Shown here: one piece after another, positions 26,643 to 34,981 of the stretch
How positions within the stretch are numbered: position 1 is the first letter of the stretch
Layout: every line of letters starts with the position of its first letter
Assembly: GCF_023656565.1 (NCBI RefSeq)
Contig: NZ_JAMOKG010000003.1
Span: 1,240,001-1,304,000 of the forward strand
Direction of reading: 5' to 3'
Source of the DNA: Flavobacterium tyrosinilyticum
GTDB lineage: Bacteria; Bacteroidota; Bacteroidia; Flavobacteriales; Flavobacteriaceae
DNA: 64,000 bases
Translations under genes and position numbers: made by a program
The notes under the pieces: generated by a model
The model's database searches: none
Seen by the model: only the letters and a program-made list of their open reading frames with translations
What the model was told of the DNA's origin: nothing

Positions 26643-27170
26643 TTAAAAATTTAAATTGCTAAGTATAAAATGGTAGAGTTTATGGGTAGAAGCTGAAACG
26701 GTTTCAGAATCTGTTTTTAATACTAAATCGGCTTTTTGCGGAATTTCAAAAACATCGCTTATTCCTGTAAAATTTTTAATTTTATTTTGATCGCTGTCTG
26801 GCAATAATGCTCTTTTGTACAAGCCTTTTGGATCTCTTTCGATCAAATTAGAAATGGCGCAATCCAGAAATACCGTTTTTACAAATTCAAAAGACCTTAA
26901 TTCATTTCTAAGATTTTCATATGGATTAATAACCGACATGAGAACTATTTTCTTTTCATCAATTAGATTTCGCCCAACATTAAAAAGACGTCTTACATTT
27001 TCGCAACGGTCCTCTTTAGAAAAGCCCAAATCTTTACAGATCGTTTGTCGGTACACATCACCATCTACAATTTCGGCTTCATAATTATTTTGAACCAAAA
27101 GATGTCTGACATTTTCTGCCAATGTCGTTTTTCCCGAACCAGATAAACCAGTAAATTGAATTAAAATCAT
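26643..27170 (-). CDS. cysC: Adenylyl-sulfate kinase (APS kinase)
   Basis: A 175-residue kinase that phosphorylates adenosine 5'-phosphosulfate to PAPS. It has the P-loop GLSGSGKTT (8-16), DGD (36-38), a RCENVRR segment, NPYENLR in the place of the usual SPYR, and the diagnostic ERDPKGLYKRA and FTGISDVFEIP. No sulfate adenylyltransferase is next to it, and the downstream genes are an oxygenase and a sulfotransferase. Its job here is therefore probably to supply PAPS for sulfation, not for sulfate reduction. Confidence 0.92.
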   Translation of the reverse strand: MILIQFTGLSGSGKTTLAENVRHLLVQNNYEAEIVDGDVYRQTICKDLGFSKEDRCENVRRLFNVGRNLIDEKKIVLMSVINPYENLRNELRSFEFVKTVFLDCAISNLIERDPKGLYKRALLPDSDQNKIKNFTGISDVFEIPQKADLVLKTDSETVSASTHKLYHFILSNLNF

Positions 27171-27304
27171 TTTAGCATCACTTTTATAAAACGCGACATT
27201 AAAACTAAATAATTTAGAACGAGAGACAAAGAGTATAAATACCCTTTATTTACTAGACATTTGAACAAAGAAATCACTATTTTTATCTTTTAATTAAACT
27301 AAAA

Positions 27305-28006
27305 ATGAAAAAGAAACTTGTTGTTTTAACAGGAGCAGGAATAAGTGCTGAGAGCGGAATTAAAACTTTTCGAGACAGTGACGGTCTTTGGGAAGGGCAT
27401 GATGTGATGGAAGTTGCCACTCCAGAAGGCTGGCATAAAAACCAAGAATTGGTTCTCGATTTTTACAACAAAAGACGCCAGCAGTTAAAAGAAGTAAATC
27501 CGAATCTTGGGCATATCATTTTAGCTGAATTGGAAAAAGATTTTGATGTACAAATTATCACTCAAAATGTTGACGATCTTCATGAACGTGCAGGAAGTAC
27601 AAATGTCTTGCATTTGCATGGCGAATTATTAAAAGTACGTAGTACACAAAATAAAAATCTTATTTTAGACTGGACTGAAGATTTGCAAACTGGAGATTTA
27701 GATACAAACGGACATCAATTACGTCCACATATTGTTTGGTTTGGCGAAGAAGTTCCTGCACTCGAAGAAGCTATTGACATTACAGAAACAGCAGATTATT
27801 TTGCCGTAATTGGAACTTCGCTTCAGGTTTATCCAGCTGCCGGATTAATTTCTTATACACCAAGTACAACACCGGTTTTTTATATTGATCCGAAACCAAT
27901 TTCGATTCCGAATCTTCGAAATAAAGTCGAAACTATTGCCAAATTTGCTTCTGAAGGGGTTGCAGATTTAAGAGAAAAATTACTGATCTTAGAAAAAACA
28001 ACATGA
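27305..28006 (+). CDS. cobB: Sir2-family NAD-dependent protein deacylase, cysteine-free
   Basis: A 233-residue sirtuin: NAD-binding GAGISAESGIKTFRD (10-24), QNVD (87-90), catalytic H105 in LHLHGEL, and the later FAVIGTSLQVYPAAG. The pair Y54/R57 (FYNKR) is the signature of class III enzymes that remove succinyl or malonyl groups. The protein has no cysteine at all, so the usual four-cysteine zinc knuckle is absent from the segment after HGEL. Its last 4 bases overlap the start of the next gene. Confidence 0.92.
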   Translation: MKKKLVVLTGAGISAESGIKTFRDSDGLWEGHDVMEVATPEGWHKNQELVLDFYNKRRQQLKEVNPNLGHIILAELEKDFDVQIITQNVDDLHERAGSTNVLHLHGELLKVRSTQNKNLILDWTEDLQTGDLDTNGHQLRPHIVWFGEEVPALEEAIDITETADYFAVIGTSLQVYPAAGLISYTPSTTPVFYIDPKPISIPNLRNKVETIAKFASEGVADLREKLLILEKTT

Positions 28007-28695
28007 TTTTTGAAAGCTGGTTACAACAGTTATTTCAGTTTAATATATTCTGGCTCTTTATTTTCTTTTTAATAGAAAATGCAGTGTTAGTAGGTTTATC
28101 TGTTTTAATTGGAAAAGCAATAGAATCTGAAAACACCTTTTTAAAGAATAAAGATCGAAAATGGGTACTATCTACGCTGCTTTGTAACACATTCATTACT
28201 TTAATAGGTTTTGAATTATACCGCAACGGGATACTGAAAGTAGATTTTTCTGGATCCTTAAAACTTATCATTTTTGATACACTTTTATTGATTCTTTTAA
28301 TGGATCTTTTTATGTTTATTTTTCATTTTCTGGCTCATCATTTAAAATGGCTTTACCCCATTCATAAATTGCATCATACACATGTTGAAACGAATGTTTA
28401 TAGTTTGTATGTACTTCATCCAATAGAAACTATAGGTTTCGGTTTTATATGGCTGTTTTTAATTACAATTTTGAAATTTAATTATTTGAGTATCATTATT
28501 TATTTGATTCTCAATCTTTCTTATGGAATATTTGGACATTTAAAAAAAGACATATTTCCATCTTTCTGGTACAACAATTACTTCACAAAATGGATTTCTA
28601 CCACTAAATTTCATAATGACCATCATAAAAATGAATCTCACAATTACGGTTTTTACTTTACAATCTGGGATAAAATTTTCAAAACCATAATTTAA
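28003..28695 (+). CDS. Sterol desaturase / fatty acid hydroxylase family protein
   Basis: A 230-residue integral membrane di-iron oxygenase with at least four hydrophobic segments. The histidine clusters are HFLAHH and IHKLHHTHVETN at about 105-128, and FHNDHHKNESHNYG near the C-terminus. Members hydroxylate or desaturate lipids, and in Flavobacterium candidate substrates include fatty acyl chains, carotenoids and ornithine lipids. It overlaps the sirtuin gene by 4 bp (ATGA), so the two are co-translated, although the functional link is unclear. Confidence 0.88.
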   Translation: MIFESWLQQLFQFNIFWLFIFFLIENAVLVGLSVLIGKAIESENTFLKNKDRKWVLSTLLCNTFITLIGFELYRNGILKVDFSGSLKLIIFDTLLLILLMDLFMFIFHFLAHHLKWLYPIHKLHHTHVETNVYSLYVLHPIETIGFGFIWLFLITILKFNYLSIIIYLILNLSYGIFGHLKKDIFPSFWYNNYFTKWISTTKFHNDHHKNESHNYGFYFTIWDKIFKTII

Positions 28696-28730
28696 GCATC
28701 AATATAGCTTTCAGAAGTTTTAACAATAGC

Positions 28731-28738
28731 TTATATTT
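28731..28738 (+). promoter_or_regulatory. -7 box upstream of purB
   Basis: TATATTTG matches TAnnTTTG and lies 27 bases before the purB start. No clear TTG -33 element is visible at the right distance, so this is a partial promoter call. Confidence 0.45.
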
Positions 28739-28764
28739 GCACCTTTCGAAAAAACAACATCACA

Positions 28765-30111
28765 ATGACTACTCTAAACGAATTGAATGCTATATCGCCA
28801 ATTGACGGAAGATATAGAAATAAAACTCAAAATTTAGCACCTTTCTTCTCTGAAGAAGCTTTAATAAAATACCGCGTTTTGGTTGAAGTGGAATACTTCA
28901 TTTCTTTATGCCAAATTCCACTACCTCAGTTGCAAGGTATTGACTCTAGCTTATTTGAAAGCTTGAGAAATATCTACAAAAACTTCTCAACAGAAGATGC
29001 ACTTTGGATTAAAGAAACAGAAAAAGTAACCAACCACGACGTAAAAGCAGTTGAATACTTTATTAAAGATGCTTTTGAGAAATTAGGTTTATCTCAATAC
29101 AAAGAGTTCATTCACTTCGGATTAACATCTCAAGACATTAACAATACTGCTATTCCGCTTTCTACAAAAGAAGCGTTTGAGCAAGTTTATATGCCAATCT
29201 TAATTGCTGTAATTGCAAAATTAAAAGAATTAAGTGTTGAATGGAAAGACATCCCGATGTTGGCACGTACACACGGACAACCAGCCTCTCCTACTCGTTT
29301 AGGAAAAGAGATTTTGGTTTTTGTAGAACGTTTAGAAGAACAAATGCGATTGCTATTCAATATTCCGTTTGCTGCTAAATTTGGAGGTGCAACAGGAAAC
29401 TTTAATGCGCATCACGTAGCATATCCACAAATTGACTGGAAACAATTCGGAAATAAATTTGTTGAAACCGACCTTGGTTTAAAACATTCTTTCCCAACCA
29501 CTCAAATTGAGCATTACGATCATTTTGCAGCTTTCTTTGATGCTTTAAAAAGAATCAATACGATCATCATCGATTTAGATCGTGATATTTGGACATATGT
29601 TTCAATGGATTATTTTAAGCAAAAAATTAAAGCTGGAGAAATTGGTTCGTCTGCAATGCCTCATAAAGTAAATCCAATTGATTTTGAAAACTCTGAAGGA
29701 AACTTAGGAATTGCAAATGCAATTTTCGAACACTTGGCTGCAAAACTTCCAATTTCAAGATTACAGCGTGATTTAACTGACAGTACTATTTTACGTAATG
29801 TTGGTGTTCCTTTCGGACATACCATTATTGCTTTTGAAGCAACTTTGAAAGGCTTAAACAAATTACTTTTAAACGAAAACAAATTTGCCGAAGATTTAGA
29901 GAAAAACTGGGCAGTTGTAGCTGAAGCTATTCAGACAATTTTACGTCGCGAAGCTTATCCAAATCCTTATGAAGCTTTAAAAGGATTAACAAGAACGAAT
30001 GAAGCAATTGACAAAAATGCAATTCATAACTTCATTGCAACCTTGGAAGTTTCAGATGCGGTTAGAGCAGAATTATTAGCGATAACACCTAGTAACTACA
30101 CAGGAATTTAA
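28765..30111 (+). CDS. purB: Adenylosuccinate lyase
   Basis: A 448-residue enzyme of purine synthesis that releases fumarate from SAICAR and from adenylosuccinate. The family marks are SPIDGRYRNKT at the N-terminus, THDV-like NHDVKAVEYFI, HFGLTSQDINNTA, ARTHGQPASPT and the signature GSSAMPHKVNPIDFEN. The length and the SPIDGRY start match the E. coli-like PurB group. It is monocistronic, with a -7 box at 28731 and a strong terminator at 30134. Confidence 0.97.
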   Translation: MTTLNELNAISPIDGRYRNKTQNLAPFFSEEALIKYRVLVEVEYFISLCQIPLPQLQGIDSSLFESLRNIYKNFSTEDALWIKETEKVTNHDVKAVEYFIKDAFEKLGLSQYKEFIHFGLTSQDINNTAIPLSTKEAFEQVYMPILIAVIAKLKELSVEWKDIPMLARTHGQPASPTRLGKEILVFVERLEEQMRLLFNIPFAAKFGGATGNFNAHHVAYPQIDWKQFGNKFVETDLGLKHSFPTTQIEHYDHFAAFFDALKRINTIIIDLDRDIWTYVSMDYFKQKIKAGEIGSSAMPHKVNPIDFENSEGNLGIANAIFEHLAAKLPISRLQRDLTDSTILRNVGVPFGHTIIAFEATLKGLNKLLLNENKFAEDLEKNWAVVAEAIQTILRREAYPNPYEALKGLTRTNEAIDKNAIHNFIATLEVSDAVRAELLAITPSNYTGI

Positions 30112-30133
30112 GAAAAATACCAAATATTTTATC

Positions 30134-30167
30134 AAAAAAAGCTATCTTTATCGAGATAGCTTTTTTT
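30134..30167 (+). terminator. Terminator after purB
   Basis: Inverted repeat AAAAAAAGCTATC / GATAGCTTTTTTT with an 8-base loop and a T-rich tail, 22 bases after the purB stop. Confidence 0.88.
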
Positions 30168-30326
30168 ATTTAACCCGGGGTAGTCCAGATTACTTCACTT
30201 AACTTTATTTTAGTTGGAGTTCAGTGAATTACATTAAAAAAGTCTTTTGTTCAGAAAGCCAGAGCTTGAACAAAAAACTTTAAATAAAAAGCTGGATCAA
30301 GCTCACTGAAAACTAAAATACCACCT

Positions 30327-32564
30327 ATGATTGCACTAAGCGCCGCCGCTGAAACTACACACCACTTACAACCTTTAATTAGTGATTTAGGTTTAATCCT
30401 AATGACTGCCGCAATTGCCGTTCTATTATTTAGAAGATTGAAGCAACCTTTGGTTTTAGGCTACCTGATTGCAGGTTTTTTGGCTGGAAACCATTTTGAT
30501 TTTTTCCCATCCATAACCGACATGAAAAGTGTTGAAGTCTGGGCCGAAATCGGGGTTATATTTTTACTTTTCAGTTTAGGACTCGAATTCAGCTTCAAGA
30601 AACTAATGAAGGTTGGAGGGACTTCGTCTGTCACCGCCATAACCCAGATTCTATTTATGACCGTAATTGGTTATTGCGTTGGGCAATGGATGGGCTGGGG
30701 AAAAATGGATAGTATTTTCTTAGGAGCCACACTTTCTATTTCATCTACAACCATTATCATTAGAGCTTTTGACGAATTGGGGGTTAAAGGAAAAAAATTC
30801 GTCGGGATTGTTTTCGGAGCTTTGATTGTAGAAGATATCGTAGCCATCTTGATGCTTGTTTTATTATCAACTATTGCCGTAAGCGATCAGGTTTCTGGAA
30901 CTGCATTATTACAATCTGTTTTAAAACTTGTATTCTTTTTAATCATCTGGTTTTTAGGAGGAATCTTTATCATTCCAACCATCTTCAAAAAAGCAAAACA
31001 TCTCTTAACAGACGAAATGCTCTTGATAATCTCATTAGCCTTATGTTTAATGATGGTGATTTTTGCTTCAAATGTTGGTTTCTCTCCAGCATTAGGCGCT
31101 TTCATTATGGGATCTATTATTGCTGAAACTACAATGGCAGAAAAAATTGAGCATTTAATTCAGCCTGTAAAAGATTTCTTTGGTGCTGTTTTCTTTGTAT
31201 CGGTAGGAATGTTAATCAATCCAATTACTTTGGTAAACTATGCTCTTCCAGTTGCTATAATCACTTTATTGACCATCTTCGGAAAAGCATTCAGTTCTTC
31301 TATCGGAGCTTTAATTTCTGGCCAGCCTTTAAAACAATCTGTCCAAACCGGGATGAGTTTGGCTCAAATTGGAGAGTTCTCTTTTATTATTGCAACTCTT
31401 GGAATGACTTTAAAAGTGACCAGCGATTTCTTATATCCTATTATTGTGGCAGTATCTGCAATTACAACATTTACTACTCCTTTCTTAATTAAATATTCAG
31501 AGCGGTTTGCTTTCTTTTTAGAAGCAAAAATGCCTAAAAGATGGGTTAAAAATATTAACCGTTATAGTGTGAATGCGCAAGCGATTAAATCTGTCAGTAC
31601 TTGGCAGATTGTTCTTCGTTCTTCGATTACACAAATTGTTCTTCATACGATCATTATTACTGCTATCATATTATTGTCATCTAAATTTGTAGCGCCTTTA
31701 GTAGCCGATACACGATTCGGAAATACTTTGGCTGCTTTACTAACTTTGGTTGTAATTGCACCGTTTTTATGGGCACTTTCGCTTCGTCGTGTAAAAGTAG
31801 ATGAAGTTGAAGCTCTTTGGGAAGAACGTAAATATCGTGGCGCACTGCTAATGCTTATTTTAATTAGAATGAGCCTTGGTTTATTCTTTGTCGGGTTTTT
31901 ATTGAATATTTTCTTCTCTCCTTTGGTTGCTTTCGTCGCGCTGATTATTGCAATTGGAGCTTATCAACTTTTTCCTAAAAAATTAAACGAGCAATACCAC
32001 CGAATTGAAAGTCACTTTTTAAAGAATCTTAACGATCGTGAAAACAAAAAGATCGACAGAAGATATGCTAATTTAATGCCATGGGACGGACACATGTCTT
32101 TCTTCGAAATTAAAAAAGAATCTAATCTGGTCGGACAAACTTTACAAGAACTTAAAATTCGTGAGCAATTAGGGATTAATATCGCTTACATTAAACGAGG
32201 AGAAGTCACAATTCCAATTCCTACCAAAACCGAACGCTTATTTCCAGGCGACGAAATTTGCGTAATCGGAACTGATGCTCAAATTACAGAATTCACAAAA
32301 TTCTTAACTCAAAATGAAACAGAACCGCCTACAAAAGTAGAAGAAACCAATATTGTTTTACGTCAGCTTGAAGTTTCTCAAGACGAATTTATTCAAAAAA
32401 GCATCGGACAATTTAGAGCCAAAACAGATGGAATGGTTGTGGGAATTGAACGAAACGGAAATCGTATCTTAAATCCTGAATCTAGTTTGATCTTAGAGAA
32501 AAATGACATTCTGTGGGTTGTAGGAGACAAGAAAAGAATGAATGCTTTGTTGGCAGCCAAGTAA
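30327..32564 (+). CDS. CPA2 cation:proton antiporter with TrkA-C domains
   Basis: A 745-residue inner-membrane protein: about twelve transmembrane helices in a Na+/H+ exchanger fold (QPLVLGYLIAGFLAGNH, SATTISISSTT-like LGATLSISSTTIIIRA, ALGAFIMGSIIAETTMA), then two or more extra hydrophobic segments near 430-540. Two cytosolic TrkA-C-like modules follow (590-660 and 675-745), with no TrkA-N Rossmann domain between. The KefB/YbaL-type proteins export K+ or Na+ in exchange for protons and are gated through such domains. It is single-gene, ending in a repeat block. Confidence 0.88.
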   Translation: MIALSAAAETTHHLQPLISDLGLILMTAAIAVLLFRRLKQPLVLGYLIAGFLAGNHFDFFPSITDMKSVEVWAEIGVIFLLFSLGLEFSFKKLMKVGGTSSVTAITQILFMTVIGYCVGQWMGWGKMDSIFLGATLSISSTTIIIRAFDELGVKGKKFVGIVFGALIVEDIVAILMLVLLSTIAVSDQVSGTALLQSVLKLVFFLIIWFLGGIFIIPTIFKKAKHLLTDEMLLIISLALCLMMVIFASNVGFSPALGAFIMGSIIAETTMAEKIEHLIQPVKDFFGAVFFVSVGMLINPITLVNYALPVAIITLLTIFGKAFSSSIGALISGQPLKQSVQTGMSLAQIGEFSFIIATLGMTLKVTSDFLYPIIVAVSAITTFTTPFLIKYSERFAFFLEAKMPKRWVKNINRYSVNAQAIKSVSTWQIVLRSSITQIVLHTIIITAIILLSSKFVAPLVADTRFGNTLAALLTLVVIAPFLWALSLRRVKVDEVEALWEERKYRGALLMLILIRMSLGLFFVGFLLNIFFSPLVAFVALIIAIGAYQLFPKKLNEQYHRIESHFLKNLNDRENKKIDRRYANLMPWDGHMSFFEIKKESNLVGQTLQELKIREQLGINIAYIKRGEVTIPIPTKTERLFPGDEICVIGTDAQITEFTKFLTQNETEPPTKVEETNIVLRQLEVSQDEFIQKSIGQFRAKTDGMVVGIERNGNRILNPESSLILEKNDILWVVGDKKRMNALLAAK

Positions 32565-32568
32565 GTCC

Positions 32569-32730
32569 CTAAGTTTCTGAGATGCTGAGATTCTAAGTTT
32601 TTATTTTGCCTCTATTTAAACTTTCGTAAATATTAAAGCGCTAAGATTTCATTATGAAATTTTAGCGCTTTAATATTTATTATTTTGAAAAATCTTAGCA
32701 TCTCAGAAACTTAGAAACTTAGAAACTCAG
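32569..32730. repeat. Nested inverted repeats, CTTAG/CTCAG family around a palindrome
   Basis: The outer arms are CTAAGTTTCTGAGATGCTGAG and CTTAGCATCTCAGAAACTTAG, the inner element a near-perfect 24-bp hairpin (32627-32679, arms AAATATTAAAGCGCTAA...ATTTCAT). The whole block sits between the antiporter stop and the peroxiredoxin stop, so it probably ends transcription from both sides. Confidence 0.8.
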
Positions 32731-32734
32731 AATA

Positions 32735-33373
32735 TTATTTATTCGGCTGCGGTGTCAAACGCAAATAAGGTTTGATTGGCGTGTGTCCTTTCGGGAATTT
32801 TGCTGGAATGTCACTATCTGGAATTGCTGGTGCAATAACTACATCTTCTCCATCTTTCCAGTTTGCCGGCGTTGCAACGCTGTAATTTGCAGTCAATTGT
32901 AAACTGTCAATTACACGAAGTAATTCATCAAAATTTCTTCCTGTAGAAGCTGGATATGTTAAAGTCAATTTGATTTTTTTATCTGGACCGATAACAAAAA
33001 CAGAACGAACCGTAAATTTATCACTTGCATTTGGATGAAGCATATCATATAGATTCGCTACTTTTTTATCCTCATCAGCAATAATTGGGAAATTTACTTC
33101 TGTATTTTGAGTTTCGTTAATATCTTTAATCCACTCTTTATGCGAGTCTAAACCGTCTACACTCAAAGCAATAACCTTAGTATTTCTTTTTTGAAATTCT
33201 GGAACATAGTTCGCTACAGTTCCTAATTCAGTAGTACAAACAGGAGTAAAATCTGCTGGATGAGAAAATAAAACACCCCAAGAATCACCTAACCATTCGT
33301 GAAAATTAATTGGTCCTTGTGTGGTTTCTGCCTGAAAATCTGGAGCTATATCGCCTAATCTTAATGTTGACAT
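32735..33373 (-). CDS. Peroxiredoxin, 1-Cys (Prx6) type
   Basis: A 212-residue thiol peroxidase that reduces hydrogen peroxide and organic peroxides. The peroxidatic cysteine lies in HPADFTPVCTTELG (about residue 45), and the protein is long with a C-terminal extension (SDIPAKFPKGHTPIKPYLRLTPQP) typical of Prx6. No second resolving cysteine is seen in the expected place. The gene is alone between the repeat block and an AT-rich gap. Confidence 0.95.
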   Translation of the reverse strand: MSTLRLGDIAPDFQAETTQGPINFHEWLGDSWGVLFSHPADFTPVCTTELGTVANYVPEFQKRNTKVIALSVDGLDSHKEWIKDINETQNTEVNFPIIADEDKKVANLYDMLHPNASDKFTVRSVFVIGPDKKIKLTLTYPASTGRNFDELLRVIDSLQLTANYSVATPANWKDGEDVVIAPAIPDSDIPAKFPKGHTPIKPYLRLTPQPNK

Positions 33374-33486
33374 AATTTATATTTTTTTAGTTCATCTAAA
33401 ATTAACTAAAAAATGCATTTAGAAAACATTCAAAAGGTAAAAAAAAGTTAAAATTCTACTTTATCGATATAATTAGTATTTTACTC

Positions 33487-34398
33487 CTAGATAAAACTTA
33501 GAATGAAGTACCAAAAAGCAAGCGTTATAAAAGAAATCGGGATTCCGAAACCAATCATCATACTGCTTAATTTTGGCTTTAATCCGTATGTTGAGGCTAA
33601 GATTGCGCCTGTTATCATTGGTGCCATAGCAGTTTCCATTATAGTGATTTTTATAACTTCAGAATGCTGGTTAAAAATGAAAACGTAAAGAAAAAAAATC
33701 ACAAAAGGAATTAAAAGCAGTTTAAAGAAAAGCCCCAGTTGCAAAAATTTCCAATGCTGACTTTTTCTATCAAAAGTTAACTGCAAACCAACCGAAAGCA
33801 AAGCTAAAGGCGTTACCAAACTTCCAATTTTTAATAATGCTGATTGAAAATTTTCATTTAAATCAACTTGAAAAATATTCATTAAACAAGCGATAACAAA
33901 CATTATAAAAGGAGGAAACAAAATAATCTTTTTGAAAATCCCTAAAGCATCTGGACTTCCTTTAGAATAAAAAGCGGCTGTAAAAACACCAAGTGTTGAA
34001 ACTACAACAAAAGTTCCAGGCTGATCTACCAAAACGGCAGTTTCTAAGCCTTTCTTCCCAAACAAAGCTTCAATAATTGGATATCCGAGAAATGAACTGT
34101 TACTTAATCCTGCCGTCAAAATCAAACATCCGATCAGTTTATTTGACCAGCCATTTCTTCTTCCCAAAAAATGAAAAAAAATAAACGCTAGAATATAAGT
34201 GATCCACCCCGCTCCTATCGGAAACAGTAATTCGCTACTCCATTTTATCTTCGGAATATGGTATAAAGTAATCGCCGGAAGACAGAAATAAATAACAATT
34301 TTATTGAGCGTTTTGTAAATATGAGTCGGGAATTGTTTTACTCGCTGTAAAATCAACCCGAGTGAAAGAAAGAGAAATATGAGAATGAAGTTGTTCAT
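33487..34398 (-). CDS. AEC family transporter
   Basis: A 303-residue membrane protein with about ten hydrophobic segments in two five-helix halves. The first starts NFILIFLFLSLGLILQRVKQ, and GLSNSSFLGYPIIEALFG and PLALLSVGLQLTF are typical of the auxin-efflux-carrier (AEC) family, which exports malonate, malate or similar organic anions. The gene is divergent from the rrf2-oxidoreductase pair, with 118 bp between them that hold the rrf2 operator. Confidence 0.88.
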   Translation of the reverse strand: MNNFILIFLFLSLGLILQRVKQFPTHIYKTLNKIVIYFCLPAITLYHIPKIKWSSELLFPIGAGWITYILAFIFFHFLGRRNGWSNKLIGCLILTAGLSNSSFLGYPIIEALFGKKGLETAVLVDQPGTFVVVSTLGVFTAAFYSKGSPDALGIFKKIILFPPFIMFVIACLMNIFQVDLNENFQSALLKIGSLVTPLALLSVGLQLTFDRKSQHWKFLQLGLFFKLLLIPFVIFFLYVFIFNQHSEVIKITIMETAMAPMITGAILASTYGLKPKLSSMMIGFGIPISFITLAFWYFILSFI

Positions 34399-34470
34399 AT
34401 AGTAAGATCAAGACAAAAATAAGTATTTAAAATTTGAGGTAAAGAATTAATTTTTAGTTAAATTAGTATT

Positions 34471-34497
34471 TTGTGTTACAAAAAAGATGTAAATTTG
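34471..34497 (+). promoter_or_regulatory. Promoter of the rrf2 gene
   Basis: A TTG at 34471-34473 and TAAATTTG (TAnnTTTG) at 34490-34497, 16 bp apart. The -7 box overlaps the first base pairs of the operator at 34496, so a repressor bound there would block it. Confidence 0.55.
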
Positions 34498-34514
34498 TAA
34501 CATATTTTATTACA
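34496..34514 (+). promoter_or_regulatory. Candidate Rrf2 operator, site 1
   Basis: TGTAACATATTTTATTACA: an imperfect inverted repeat (GTAACA / TATTAC) that starts in the -7 box and ends 3 bases before the rrf2 start codon. A matching copy lies at 34946-34965. Confidence 0.6.
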
Positions 34515-34516
34515 GT

Positions 34517-34924
34517 ATGATTTCAGGTAAATTTGCCATAACGATTCACATTCTTACTCTGCTGCATAAATTTCCTAATGATTATTTATCATCGGAGTTT
34601 ATTGCGGGAAGTATTAATTTAAATCCTGTTTTGGTTCGAAAAGAAATTGCCAACCTAAAAGCGCATCATGTTGTAGAAAGTAAAGAAGGAAAAAATGGCG
34701 GTACAAAATTGGCGGTTAATGCTGCCGAACTGACTTTAAAACAAATATTCGAAATGACCTTTGAAACTATTGGTTTAGGTTTTGCTAAAAACCAACCCAA
34801 TCCTGATTGTCCTGTTGGAAAAAACATCAATCAGCATTTGGAGAATTTATACAGCGAAATGAATCAGAAAGTCAGCTTACAGCTGGAAGGTATTTCATTG
34901 GAAGATTTTTCGAATCAATTTTAA
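34517..34924 (+). CDS. Rrf2 family transcriptional regulator
   Basis: A 135-residue winged-helix regulator: HTH region AITIHILTLLHKFPNDYLSSEFIA with wing VVESKEGKNGGTKLA, and the helical C-terminal part expected of the YwnA-like branch. It has only one cysteine (PNPDCPVG), so it probably does not bind an Fe-S cluster as IscR does. It is divergent from an AEC transporter and is followed by an NAD(P)-binding oxidoreductase, a pair often found together. The matching operators suggest it controls both itself and the oxidoreductase. Confidence 0.88.
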   Translation: MISGKFAITIHILTLLHKFPNDYLSSEFIAGSINLNPVLVRKEIANLKAHHVVESKEGKNGGTKLAVNAAELTLKQIFEMTFETIGLGFAKNQPNPDCPVGKNINQHLENLYSEMNQKVSLQLEGISLEDFSNQF

Positions 34925-34945
34925 AACTATTTTTTTAACCTAAAC

Positions 34946-34965
34946 TGTAACATTTTTTATTACTA
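34946..34965 (+). promoter_or_regulatory. Candidate Rrf2 operator, site 2
   Basis: TGTAACATTTTTTATTACTA matches site 1 at 16 of the 17 positions of GTAACATATTTTATTAC. It lies in the gap between rrf2 and the oxidoreductase, 17 bases before the latter's start codon. Confidence 0.6.
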
Positions 34966-34981
34966 AATAAATTTATATATT

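Noticed and set aside
26643..27170. APS kinase as part of assimilatory sulfate reduction.
   Set aside because: No cysDN, cysH or cysIJ lies near, and the co-transcribed genes are an oxygenase and a sulfotransferase.
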